A stretch of 64,000 nucleotides of DNA from an uncultured Thermoanaerobaculia bacterium (GTDB lineage Bacteria; Acidobacteriota; Thermoanaerobaculia; Multivoradales; Multivoraceae), in assembly GCA_951812325.1 (NCBI GenBank), contig OX638294.1, positions 1,404,859 to 1,468,858 of the forward strand, read 5' to 3'. A model generated the notes under the pieces. That model saw nothing but the letters and a program-made list of their open reading frames with translations. It had not been told where the DNA came from and ran no database searches. Shown here piece after piece: positions 45,358 to 55,042 of this stretch (the first letter of the stretch is position 1; each line of letters starts with the position of its first letter). The position numbers and the translations under genes were made by a program.

Positions 45358-47832
45358 TCAGTTCTTCTTGACGCCACGGCCGGTTGCGCCTTCAGGCGGC
45401 GTGTCGCGCAGCATTCCGGCGCGTTCCAGCTCGTCCACGCGCGAGGGCGGGAACCCGAGGACATCGACGAGTACCTCCCGGTTGTGCTCACCGAGACAGG
45501 GGGCGCCTCTGCGGTACGTCGGCGGCGTCGCGCTCAGGTGAATCGGCAGCCCCGGGTACCGACGCCGGCCGACTTCCGGGTGATCGACTTCGGCCCAGAA
45601 GCCGCGCGCCTCGAGGAACGGGTCTTCGGCCATGTCGCGTGCGTCGGCAACCGGCGCCGCCACAACACCGGCGCGCAGCAGACGGGACACCAGCTCGTCC
45701 CGCTCCCGGCTGCGGGTCCAGTCGGAGAGCAACCCGTCGATCCGGTTCTCGTCCGCCTGTCGAGCGGGCAGCGACATCGAGGCGAGCGTTCCTGGCAAGC
45801 CGGCGATGCCGCACAGCGCCCGCCACTCCCGTTCATTCCCCACGCTGATCGCGATCCACCGATCCTCACCCAGGCACGGATAGCAGCCCTGGGGCGCTCG
45901 CTCCGGATGGCGGTTGCCGCGCCGCGGTTCGGGCGCCCCCCGAAGCTGCGCCGCCAGGATGTGGTCGCCGAACATCGTCGCCATCGCCTCGACCATCGGG
46001 GTCTCCACCGTACCGCCCCGGCCCTGCGGCGACTGCGCGCGGCCGTACAGCATGGCCAGCGCGCCAACCGCGGCGTGCAGAGCGGTCATCGGATCCGGCC
46101 AGGCGATGCCGGACCGGTGGGGACCTTGGTCCCGGTAGCCGAGCGCTGACGTCAGCCCCATCGTCGACTCGATCAGCGGACCGTACGCGAGCCGATCGCG
46201 GTAGGGACCCGAGTTGCCGAACCCGGGCATCGAAACCGCGATGACACCTGGATTCACCTCGCGCAGCCGCTCCGGGTCGAGCCCCAGCTTCGGCATGACC
46301 CGCGGGCTGAAGTTGTCGCAGACGACGTCCGAGCGCTCGACCAGAGCCTCGAAGATGCGTCGGCCCTCGGGGTCGGCCAAGTCGAGCGTCACGGAGCGCT
46401 TGCTCCGGTTCATCTTGTTGAAGGCCGCGCCGCGATTGAACGGACGTTCGCCGGCGTCGTTCTCCGGGAACAGGTGGGTGAGGCGAGCGATTCTCGCGGA
46501 CCGGGTCGCCGGGCCCCGCGCCCAGGCGGCCTCGACCTTGATCACGTCGGCGCCGAGGTCGCCCAGGATCCTGGTCGCCAGCGGCCCGGCCCAGACCCTG
46601 GTGAGATCGAGGACGCGGACACCCTGAAGCGGCCCGTCGACCAATGCCGAGCTCGGCGTGCGGCGCCTGGCGTCCTGGCGCGTCCGCCAACCCGCCGAGC
46701 CGCCGACTGGCGGCGGCGTTCCGGCGACCGAGGCATCGATCACCGACGTCGCTGCCTCGCCGTTCAGGAGGAACGGCCCGCGCGGAACGAGCGGACCGCG
46801 CTCACCGTCGATCGGAACGAAGAACCCGCGGGCCCGGAAGTGCGGGTCGTCCAACACCTCCAGAGCGTCGAGCACCGGCCCGATCGGCACTCGCACGCGT
46901 TCCCCCAGCTCGATGATCTCGGCCGCCGTGTGGGCCATCATCCACGGATCGATCGCGGCATCAAACTCCTTGCGATGCTCCGCCCGATCGGCATCTTCCG
47001 CGAAGCGTGGATCCTCCAGGACGTGGGCCAGACCCGCCGCTTCGAGGAAGGGTTGGAGCATTTCCCGACTCGGCATCGAGAGGGCCACATGGCCGTCCTT
47101 GCAGCGGTGGACGCCGACCGGATGCCACGGCCCGCCCTGGGAGTTGCCGACCCGGCGGAGGATGTAACCGGCCTGGGTCCACATCACCGTCGTGTACTGA
47201 TGGAGCGCGGACAGCGCCTCGACATGGGAGACATCGACGGTCTGGCCTTGTCCGACGACGGGCCGCGCCAGGAGCGCAGCCAGACCGCCGATCACCGCGT
47301 GGGCGCCAGCCTGGCAGGACGAATGGAGTCCCGGCCGCCCAATCGGCTCCCGGTCCGGAGCGCCGTTCAGGTAGAGGTGGCCGGACCAGGCGTCGTCGGT
47401 GAAGCCGTTCGACCGCGGCGGGCTCATCCCGCCCCGGACCTCGTGCGCCCCGGCGCCCGTACCGAACGGTGAGATCCGCAGCAGCACGGCCTGCGGCGCA
47501 TCCGCCTCCTCGACCAGCGGTTCAAGCGGCCCCGGCGCGGCACTCTCGATCACGACGTCGACGCCGCCGCGCTCGACCAGTTCCAGAATCTGCGCCCGGC
47601 CCCCATCTGCGCTCGGCCGCAAGAGCGCGGCGCGCTTGCCGACGTTCACGTACGCGTACTCCGCCCCGGCGCCCCGCCAACGCGCGCCGACGTCACGCCA
47701 GGGATCGCCGGCGGGCGGCTCGAGCCGCAGCACGTCGGCCCCGCAAGCCGCCAGCAGCCGCCCCGCATAGGCGCCCGCCGGCGAGCCGGCGACCTCGATC
47801 ACGCGGAGGCTGGAACAGGGATGATCCGTCAC
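45358..47832 (-). CDS. tandem-fused CaiB/BaiF (class III) CoA-transferase
   Basis: About 824 residues from the GTG at 47832 (the frame is open to 47952). Two CaiB/BaiF domains: the N-half begins SLRVIEVAGSPAGAYAGRLL and the C-half VRVLDLTRVWAGPLATRILG. The catalytic Asp of class III enzymes is present in the C-half (AWPDPMTALHAAVGAL), whereas the N-half equivalent reads SSCQAGAHAVIGGL without it. Family members move CoA between carboxylates in degradation of carnitine, aromatics or branched acids. The VOC gene originally followed it. Possible role with the second fused enzyme at 55039 in xenobiotic or lipid catabolism. Confidence 0.85.
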   Translation of the reverse strand: MTDHPCSSLRVIEVAGSPAGAYAGRLLAACGADVLRLEPPAGDPWRDVGARWRGAGAEYAYVNVGKRAALLRPSADGGRAQILELVERGGVDVVIESAAPGPLEPLVEEADAPQAVLLRISPFGTGAGAHEVRGGMSPPRSNGFTDDAWSGHLYLNGAPDREPIGRPGLHSSCQAGAHAVIGGLAALLARPVVGQGQTVDVSHVEALSALHQYTTVMWTQAGYILRRVGNSQGGPWHPVGVHRCKDGHVALSMPSREMLQPFLEAAGLAHVLEDPRFAEDADRAEHRKEFDAAIDPWMMAHTAAEIIELGERVRVPIGPVLDALEVLDDPHFRARGFFVPIDGERGPLVPRGPFLLNGEAATSVIDASVAGTPPPVGGSAGWRTRQDARRRTPSSALVDGPLQGVRVLDLTRVWAGPLATRILGDLGADVIKVEAAWARGPATRSARIARLTHLFPENDAGERPFNRGAAFNKMNRSKRSVTLDLADPEGRRIFEALVERSDVVCDNFSPRVMPKLGLDPERLREVNPGVIAVSMPGFGNSGPYRDRLAYGPLIESTMGLTSALGYRDQGPHRSGIAWPDPMTALHAAVGALAMLYGRAQSPQGRGGTVETPMVEAMATMFGDHILAAQLRGAPEPRRGNRHPERAPQGCYPCLGEDRWIAISVGNEREWRALCGIAGLPGTLASMSLPARQADENRIDGLLSDWTRSRERDELVSRLLRAGVVAAPVADARDMAEDPFLEARGFWAEVDHPEVGRRRYPGLPIHLSATPPTYRRGAPCLGEHNREVLVDVLGFPPSRVDELERAGMLRDTPPEGATGRGVKKN

Positions 47833-47849
47833 GAAATCGGGAACGGTAG

Positions 47850-47959
47850 CAGCCGCCGGAGAACACGCTTCAGCAGATCCGCCTATCAGCCGATAGCGGA
47901 CCTTGGGATGCTTGTCACCAAGCAACAGCCGCCGGAGAACACGCTTCAGCAAATCCGCC
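47850..47959. repeat. 34-bp direct repeat at the CoA-transferase 5' end
   Basis: CAGCCGCCGGAGAACACGCT(TCAGCA...) at 47850-47883 and 47926-47959 with one mismatch, 76 bp apart. This duplication creates the in-frame N-terminal extension of the CoA-transferase and argues for the later GTG start. The 250 bases from 47960 to 48207 hold no clear gene. Confidence 0.85.
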
Positions 47960-48207
47960 CTCAGGATCCCGTGCCTTCGCGCCCGGATTCGCCGGGAAGT
48001 GCCGGAGGGACCGGCGCCAGACCTGATCGAACAGGCCGTCGCGAACGTCCCGACAGGCTGATCGCCCCGGCGCGGCCGTCGCCACCAGCTTCAGCCAGGC
48101 CGCAGCCCACGACGCCGACCACAAGGGGGCCGGCTCGCCGGTCTGGCCCAGAGGGGCATGGTCGACGGCGTGACGACCAACTCGAGAGGGATCGGCGATA
48201 ATCCACC

Positions 48208-49107
48208 GTGGCCAGCAACATCCTGGAGACGATCGATCAACTCAAGTCGGAACTCGACACGCTCCGACCGCTTCCGTCCGACGTCGTCGGTCGCGTCAAC
48301 CAGAAGCTCCGGCTGGAGTGGAACTACCACTCCAACGCGGTCGAGGGGAACTCGCTGACGCTGGGCGAGACGAGGAGCCTGATCCTCCACGGCATTACCG
48401 CTCACGGCAAACCGATGCGGGACCATCTGGACATCCAGGGCCACGACAACGCGGTCAAGGCGGTCGAAGACGCGGTGAGGAACGAGGAGGCCCTGAACGA
48501 GGTCTTCATTCGCAACCTGCACCAAGTGCTCCTGAAGGAGCCGTACGAGATGGACGCAAGGGCGCCGGACGGGCGCATCGTCAAGCGTCGAGTCTCGATC
48601 GGCAGCTACAAGGCGGGTCCGAACAACGTGCTGACCGCCACTGGCGAGGTCCACTACTTCACCCCGCCCGAACTGGTGAAGCCCGAGATGACCGACCTGC
48701 TCGACTGGTACCACGAGAGCGAACGGACGGGCGAGCACCCGATCGTTCTGGCGGCGGTCTTCCACTACCGCTTTGTCGCGATTCACCCCTTCGACGACGG
48801 CAACGGCCGGTTGGCCCGCCTGCTGATGAACCTGATTCTCATCCGGCACGGCTACACGGTGGCCATGATCCGCGCCGCAGACCGCGGCCTGTACATCGAC
48901 ATCCTGGAGCGAGGACAGCGAACCGGGCGTTCTCCAGTCGCCGGGGACTTGAGGGAGTTCATCGAGTTCGTCGCCTCCTCTTGCGAAAGCAGCCTGAGAC
49001 TCCACCTGAGGGCCGCGAGGGGAGAGTCGTTCGACGAGCAGGGAGACATCCGGCGCGAGATCGACCTGTTCAGGAAGTCGCTCGGCGAGCCGCCTGGCGA
49101 GCAGTGA
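48208..49107 (+). CDS. Fic family protein with N-terminal inhibitory motif
   Basis: 299 residues. The Fic core HPFDDGNGRLARLL (catalytic His, HPFx[D/E]GNGRxxR) is intact, so AMPylation or a related transfer is expected. Near the N-terminus YHSNAVEGNSL matches the inhibitory motif [S/T]xxxE[G/N], placing it in class II, in which the same protein holds itself inactive. The usual C-terminal winged helix is shortened. GTG start at 48208. Neighbours give no target. Confidence 0.9.
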   Translation: MASNILETIDQLKSELDTLRPLPSDVVGRVNQKLRLEWNYHSNAVEGNSLTLGETRSLILHGITAHGKPMRDHLDIQGHDNAVKAVEDAVRNEEALNEVFIRNLHQVLLKEPYEMDARAPDGRIVKRRVSIGSYKAGPNNVLTATGEVHYFTPPELVKPEMTDLLDWYHESERTGEHPIVLAAVFHYRFVAIHPFDDGNGRLARLLMNLILIRHGYTVAMIRAADRGLYIDILERGQRTGRSPVAGDLREFIEFVASSCESSLRLHLRAARGESFDEQGDIRREIDLFRKSLGEPPGEQ

Positions 49108-49184
49108 TGGACACTCCGGGAGGGCGTGAGGCGCTGTCGCCGCGCCGATGCCCGTCGTATGCTCGCGCGCCGAACCAGAAACCT

Positions 49185-49250
49185 CGGTGGCGCGCCTCGC
49201 GCAACCAGCGAACCGCTCCGTGCGTCCATCATCGGGCGCCCGGATGGCAC
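49185..49250 (+). repeat. family A two-hairpin repeat, copy 3 (imperfect)
   Basis: GGTGGCGCGCCTCGCGCAACC then GCGAACCGCTCCGTGCGTCC-ATCAT-CGGGCGCCCGGATGGCAC. Several stem mismatches, so a decayed copy. Lies just before the SDR gene. Confidence 0.7.
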
Positions 49251-49266
49251 ACAGGAGACTCAGCCC

Positions 49267-50031
49267 ATGCCCATCGTCGACTTCAGTCTCAACGACCAGG
49301 TAGCCCTCGTGACCGGCGCTTCGCGCGGCATCGGCGAAGCGATCGCCCGCGGCTTCGCCGAGCAGGGCGCGACCGTGGTTCTCGCCTCGCGCAAGCAGGA
49401 GGGGCTCGACCAGGTCGCCGAGTCGATTCAGGCCGACGGCGGCAAGGCGGTTCCGATCGCCTGCCACGCCGGCAACGTGGAGCAGATCGCGGCCCTGTTC
49501 GAGCGCATCGAGAGCGAGTTCGGGCGGCTCGACATCCTGGTGAACAACGCGGCGACGAATCCCTACTTCGGGCCCGCGATCGACATGCCCGAATGGGCCT
49601 TCGACAAGACGCTCGAAGTCAACCTGAAGGGTTACTTCGTCCACATCCAGCAGGCCGCGCGGCTGATGAAAAGGCAGGGCTCGGGCAACGTGATCAGCGT
49701 CGCCTCGATCGCCGGTCTCCGGCCGGGGCCGAACGAGCTGACCTACGCGCTGACCAAGGCGGCGGTGCTCAACATGACGCGCGGCTGGGCCAAGGAACTG
49801 GGTCAGTTCGGCATCCGGGTCAACGCGATCGCACCGGGCGTGGTCGAGACGTACTTTGCCAGCGTCCTCGTCGACTCCGAGGAGAAGCGGCAGGCGATCG
49901 CCAGCCGGACGCCGGTCGGGCGGCACGCGCAGCCGAACGAGATCGCCGGCGCGGCGGTGTTCCTGGCCTCGAAGATGGGCAGCTACGTGACCGGGGCCAC
50001 GATCGTGATGGATGGGGGTTCGTCGGCGTAG
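49267..50031 (+). CDS. short-chain dehydrogenase/reductase
   Basis: 254 residues, classical SDR. Cofactor motif TGASRGIGEAIARG, NNAATNPYFG, catalytic Ser in ISVASIAG and YALTK (Tyr/Lys), and the C-terminal GGSSA end. A basic Arg follows the first strand (ASRKQ), which favours NADP(H). The substrate is not predictable; members resemble glucose and 3-oxoacyl reductases. ATG at 49267. Confidence 0.9.
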   Translation: MPIVDFSLNDQVALVTGASRGIGEAIARGFAEQGATVVLASRKQEGLDQVAESIQADGGKAVPIACHAGNVEQIAALFERIESEFGRLDILVNNAATNPYFGPAIDMPEWAFDKTLEVNLKGYFVHIQQAARLMKRQGSGNVISVASIAGLRPGPNELTYALTKAAVLNMTRGWAKELGQFGIRVNAIAPGVVETYFASVLVDSEEKRQAIASRTPVGRHAQPNEIAGAAVFLASKMGSYVTGATIVMDGGSSA

Positions 50032-50044
50032 AGCCGGATGCCGG

Positions 50045-50120
50045 CGAGAACCCGCGTGGCGCGAACTCGCGCGACGCGCGAACCAGTCCGTGCACCCGTC
50101 ATCGGGTGCACGGATGGCAC
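50045..50120 (+). repeat. family A two-hairpin repeat, copy 4
   Basis: Perfect stem CCGTGCACCCG-TCAT-CGGGTGCACGG (50088-50098 with 50103-50113). Compared with copy 2, one stem base pair changed from G:C to A:T on both sides. The upstream stem GTGGCGCG...CGCGCGA is also kept. Confidence 0.88.
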
Positions 50121-50149
50121 GCCGGCGCACCTGTACCTTTCCGGGGTTG

Positions 50150-50280
50150 ATCTGGTCACCGTCTCGTACCGATCCGCCGTAGTGGCCGAGGCTGCGGTAA
50201 CTGTGGAAAACCGGTCTGCCGGTTTTCCAAGGTCCGGCGGGAAACGGCTTGCCGTTTTCCGCGGGACCGGCAGTAGCCTG
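50150..50280 (-). repeat. family B intergenic repeat, copy 2
   Basis: Reverse-oriented copy: GGCCGAGGCTGCGGTAACTG, then two stem-loops, GGAAAACCGG-TCTG-CCGGTTTTCC and GGGAAACGGC-TT-GCCGTTTTCC, then GGGACCGGCAG. Same blocks occur at 58905-59040. Confidence 0.85.
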
Positions 50281-50342
50281 CGCCGGCGGTCGTCGAAACC
50301 ACGGCGAGCCTCCGGCCGGACGATCGGCAGGCTGCCCGCGTC

Positions 50343-52121
50343 TCAGAGCTTGGCGCGCCGGCGGTCGTCCAGACCCTCAACCGCTTCGAGCAGATAGCCC
50401 AGCAGGTCGCCGTCGACGTAGTCGTTGTCGACGACGTTGACCAGAAAGTACGTGTCGTGAATGCGCTGAAGCAGGCGCCGCGACTCGCTGTCCTCTTTGT
50501 AGACCGCCGCCCACGAGGTCAGCCACAGGTCGAAGGCCTCGTCTTTCCAGACGACGAAGGACCCCGGATCGACGATCGTCGGCTGCCGCACCTCACCGCC
50601 CGGGAAGACGCCCCAGGTCACCGCGTTGACCGTGTCGCTGTTGCTGATCGCGTTGCCGGAGCGGTCGATCGCGTGGTAGGTCAGGTTCTCGTTGGCGTCC
50701 ATGGCCGCGAGCAGCGGAGGCGCCTGCTCCGGCGCCGCGAAGAACTCCACGTACGCCTTCTGGTACACGCGGCCGCCCGAGCCGCCCCAGCCCACGGCGG
50801 GATCGTCGGACGGTGCGCCGTCGACCTGCGGCTGGGAGTTGATCGTCAGCAGTCCCGCCCGGTTCAGGCGCACCAACGCGTCCTTCAGAGGTTCGCTCTC
50901 CAGGTCGAGCGGCCAGTCGTACCAGGGGATGCCGTCGACGTCGCCGCGACAGAATCCCGCAAAGACTTCGCGCACCTGATCGATCGAGCGCAGTTCGCGG
51001 CCCCATCGGTCACGGGCCACCTCCGGCTTCACCGGACGGAACGCCAGGTGATGGTCGCCGAGATCGCCGAACGCGGGAGAACCGGCATCGCCCCAGCGCC
51101 CGTTCGGAAACTCGTCCCAGTCCTGGGTGCGGGCGAGATAGCTCTTCGGCCGGTTGGCCCAGAAGATCGGCCGCACGTCCTCCTTGGGCCGACGGACCGC
51201 GGCGGCGCTGCGCCACGGCAGCACCCGCTCGCTGCGCTGCGGCACAACCCCGAGCCGGTCGAGGATGACCTGGACGGAACGCTCGAGGTTCAGGGTGTAG
51301 AAGTGCAGGCCGGGAGCGCCACCGTCGAGCAAGCGGCGGCAGATACCCGTCAGAACATCCTGTCCGTACTCGCGGACCGATGCGTCGTGGAAACGGCGCG
51401 CCTCGATCTCCCGCGCGATCTCCGGCGGGGCGCTCGCGCCGAAGTCGGTGATTCGCTGAAACGACTGGTAACCGTTGATCGGCGCCAGACCCGGAACGAT
51501 CGGGCAGTCGATGCCGCGCTCGCGGCAACCCTCCACGAAGCGGAAGTAAAGCTCCGGCTCGTAGAACATCTGGGTGATCACGAAGTCAGCGCCGGTCGCG
51601 ACCTTCTCGGCCAGACGGTCGAGATCCCGCTCCCGGCTCGGGGCCTCCGGATGACCTTCCGGGTAGCCGCCGACACAGATGCCGAAGTGGTCCCCGTGCT
51701 CTTCGCGGATGAACCGCACAAGGTCCGACGCGTAGGAAAAGCCGTCCGCGACGGGCGACCAGGAGCCGCGGCCGCGGGGCGGATCGCCGCGCAGGGCCAG
51801 GATGTTGCCGATGCCGCGCTCGCGACAGTTCTCGAGTACTGCCGCGATCTTCCGGCGCGGCATGTTGGTACACGTCAGGTGCATCATCGTCTCGATGCCC
51901 AGCACGTTCTCGATCGTGCCCGCCAGTTCGAAGGTGAGCTCGGCGGTGCTGCCGCCGGCGCCCCAGGTCACGTCGACGAACGCGGGCTCCAGCCGCCCCA
52001 TCCGCTCGACCCGCGCATAGAGGTTCTCGATCCCGGTCTCCGTCTTCGGCGGGAAGTACTCGAACGAGTAGAACGGCCGTCCCTCGGACGCCGCGGAGCG
52101 AAGTTTGGCGATCAGTTTCAC
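50343..52121 (-). CDS. metF: methylenetetrahydrofolate reductase with eukaryote-type C-terminal regulatory domain
   Basis: 592 residues. The N-terminal ~300 form the FAD-binding MTHFR barrel (FYSFEYFPPKTETGIENLY, DVTWGAGGST, HLTCTNM, NILALRGDPPRG, ITQMFYEPELYFRF) that makes 5-methyl-THF. From about residue 318 the protein carries a second domain, RPIFWANRPKSYLARTQDWD, then DEFPNGRWG, LLTINSQPQVDG, VGWGGSGGRVYQKAY, NAVTWGVFPGGE and FVVWKDEAF, which closely matches the SAM-responsive regulatory domain of human and yeast MTHFR. E. coli MetF (296 aa) lacks it. GTG start. The cofactor is probably NADPH or NADH; SAM feedback is inferred. Confidence 0.92.
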   Translation of the reverse strand: MKLIAKLRSAASEGRPFYSFEYFPPKTETGIENLYARVERMGRLEPAFVDVTWGAGGSTAELTFELAGTIENVLGIETMMHLTCTNMPRRKIAAVLENCRERGIGNILALRGDPPRGRGSWSPVADGFSYASDLVRFIREEHGDHFGICVGGYPEGHPEAPSRERDLDRLAEKVATGADFVITQMFYEPELYFRFVEGCRERGIDCPIVPGLAPINGYQSFQRITDFGASAPPEIAREIEARRFHDASVREYGQDVLTGICRRLLDGGAPGLHFYTLNLERSVQVILDRLGVVPQRSERVLPWRSAAAVRRPKEDVRPIFWANRPKSYLARTQDWDEFPNGRWGDAGSPAFGDLGDHHLAFRPVKPEVARDRWGRELRSIDQVREVFAGFCRGDVDGIPWYDWPLDLESEPLKDALVRLNRAGLLTINSQPQVDGAPSDDPAVGWGGSGGRVYQKAYVEFFAAPEQAPPLLAAMDANENLTYHAIDRSGNAISNSDTVNAVTWGVFPGGEVRQPTIVDPGSFVVWKDEAFDLWLTSWAAVYKEDSESRRLLQRIHDTYFLVNVVDNDYVDGDLLGYLLEAVEGLDDRRRAKL

Positions 52122-52202
52122 GGCGGGCCGGATCCTACCGCCGCAGACCGTGAACGCCGCCTTGCGGCGGCATCCTTCCCCGGCGCGGGCCGGACACCCG
52201 CG

Positions 52203-52290
52203 CCGACGCCAGCCAGGACCCGTGTGGCGCCATCCGCGCCACCCGTGAACCAGTCCGTGCGCCCGTCGGCGGGCGCACGGTTGGCAGCCG
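52203..52290 (+). repeat. family A two-hairpin repeat, copy 5
   Basis: GTGTGGCGC-CATCC-GCGCCACCCG, then TGAACCAGTCCGTGCGCCCG-TCGG-CGGGCGCACGG (52255-52265 with 52270-52280). Lies between metF and the exonuclease gene, downstream of the latter. Confidence 0.88.
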
Positions 52291-52300
52291 GCGCACCCGG

Positions 52301-53212
<912 letters not shown>

Positions 53213-53260
53213 GCGGGACTCGTGACGCGGAGCATCCCGGTCAAGCTACCATCAGCCGCC

Positions 53261-55042
53261 ATGCTCCCTTCATCCCCCGTGTTCCTGCTCGCCTGGGCGG
53301 CGGGCGCGGCGATACCTGCGACCGCCGCGAACCTGGCCGGCGACCCCCTGACCGGGTCCGGCGAGGTGGCGCGGACCCTGTTGCCGGCCGCGCAGCTGCA
53401 GGCCGGCGAGTTGCCGTCGCCGATCGACAACTCGGCCTTCGCGCTGCCGGAGAACGCCGCACCGCCGCGCCACGAGATGGTTGGAACGCTGCAACTCTTC
53501 GGCGGCGGCGCCTCTTCGTGGACCGTTCACCACGACTTCTATTCCCGGGCGCTCGAACCTCCAATCACCTCCGCGCTGCGCCGCGTCCCGAGGCTCACCG
53601 TCGTTCTCACCCAGAGCGGCTCCCACCTGATCCCGGCCAACCGGGGTCTCCGCTTCACCGGCGACGCGTACTGGAACGCGATCGTCGGCGCGGGGCGCAT
53701 CTGGAGCGAACGCGGGGACGGCGGCAAGAGCCGGGCCTCGCTGCCGATCACCCTGGTCGAGCGCAATCAGAACTGCGCCTATCACGGCGTCGTGTCCTTC
53801 CTCTTCGACGGCAACAGCACGTCGCCGGCCGCCTTTCAGGTTACCCAGGAAACCTGCAAGTACTTCAAGTTCGACCTCTGGGACGCCGGCCCCAGCCGGT
53901 TCGCGGCCGGCGCGGCGCCGGACGCCGGCCCGGTTGCGGCCGCCTGGGCCGCGGAGGCGGCAGCCCGAATGCCGGTGCGCCCGATCGACCGGATCCGGGA
54001 CGACTACCCGCGGTCCCAAGTCTACCCGCAGTCGTTCGCCGGCGGCATGGACCGCGAACACATCACCGCCTACGGCGTCGCCTTTGACGGCGTCCACTAC
54101 GCGGGCCCCGTCCGCACCCGGCATGGCGACTACCCCTACCCTGACCAGATCCGCCTGCCCTCCTACTCCACCGCGAAGACCGCCTTCGCCGCGGTCGCGC
54201 TGATGCGGCTGGCCCAGATCCACGGCGAGGAGTTCGCCAGCCTGCACCTCCGGGACTACCTGCCGAAGCCGCCCAGGGGCGCCTGGCAGAGCGTCACCTT
54301 CGAGCACCTTCTGGACATGGCGACCGGCCACTACTGGGATCCGGGCGACCAGGAAGACGAGAAGGACACGACGACCGAGCTGAACTTCTTCGTCGTCGAG
54401 AACCAGAACCGGAAACTCCGCGGCGCGATGGCCTTCACCGCCAGGGAGCCGCCGGGCCAGCGCTGGGTGTACCACACGACGGACACGTACCTGCTGACCT
54501 GGGCGATGACCGAATACCTGGGCCGCCTGACTGGCGCAACGAAGAAGAAGCCGGCCGACCTGCTGGGATTCGTCGCCGACGAGGTCTACAAGCCCCTGGG
54601 CCTGTCGGCCGGCGCGCTCCAGGCGGTACGAACCGACAACCGCGCCGACGGCCGGCCCTTCGGCGGCTTCGGCATGTTCTGGACCCCGGACGACATCCTC
54701 AAGATCGCCAACCTGCTGAACGTCCAGCGCGGCATGATCGGCGACCGGCAGGTCCTCCATCCGGACATCCTGGCCGCGACGATGCAGGAGAACCCCGACG
54801 ACCGCGGTCTCGACGCCGTTCACCAGACCAAACCGAACAAGTACAACAACTCCGTCTGGTCGCGCCGGATCGAGGTGACTTCCGGCGCCGCCGGCACCGA
54901 GCAGATCCGGGTGCGCCAGATGCTGGGCTACGGCGGCATCGGCGTCCTGATGCTGCCGAACGGAGCGGTCTTCTACTACTTCGGGGACGGCGACGACCAC
55001 GAGTGGCTGCGCTCCGCGCGGGAGGCCTACAAGCTGAGATGA
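53261..55042 (+). CDS. secreted beta-lactamase-fold serine hydrolase
   Basis: 593 residues with a signal peptide (VFLLAWAAGAAIPATAAN). An N-terminal ~230-residue beta-rich domain precedes a class C beta-lactamase/esterase fold with LPSYSTAKTAFAAVAL carrying SxxK (S-T-A-K). Later blocks include YHTTDTYLL, GGFGMFWTPDDILKIANLL and YGGIGVLMLPNGAVFYYFG. Probably an esterase or peptidase, not an antibiotic-resistance enzyme. Its stop overlaps the CoA-transferase gene (ATGA), pointing to joint function in a catabolic operon. Confidence 0.82.
   Translation: MLPSSPVFLLAWAAGAAIPATAANLAGDPLTGSGEVARTLLPAAQLQAGELPSPIDNSAFALPENAAPPRHEMVGTLQLFGGGASSWTVHHDFYSRALEPPITSALRRVPRLTVVLTQSGSHLIPANRGLRFTGDAYWNAIVGAGRIWSERGDGGKSRASLPITLVERNQNCAYHGVVSFLFDGNSTSPAAFQVTQETCKYFKFDLWDAGPSRFAAGAAPDAGPVAAAWAAEAAARMPVRPIDRIRDDYPRSQVYPQSFAGGMDREHITAYGVAFDGVHYAGPVRTRHGDYPYPDQIRLPSYSTAKTAFAAVALMRLAQIHGEEFASLHLRDYLPKPPRGAWQSVTFEHLLDMATGHYWDPGDQEDEKDTTTELNFFVVENQNRKLRGAMAFTAREPPGQRWVYHTTDTYLLTWAMTEYLGRLTGATKKKPADLLGFVADEVYKPLGLSAGALQAVRTDNRADGRPFGGFGMFWTPDDILKIANLLNVQRGMIGDRQVLHPDILAATMQENPDDRGLDAVHQTKPNKYNNSVWSRRIEVTSGAAGTEQIRVRQMLGYGGIGVLMLPNGAVFYYFGDGDDHEWLRSAREAYKLR

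Noticed and set aside
47915..48124. Small minus-strand gene upstream of the CoA-transferase
   Set aside because: Overlaps the 34-bp direct repeat, no ribosome site, no recognisable domain.
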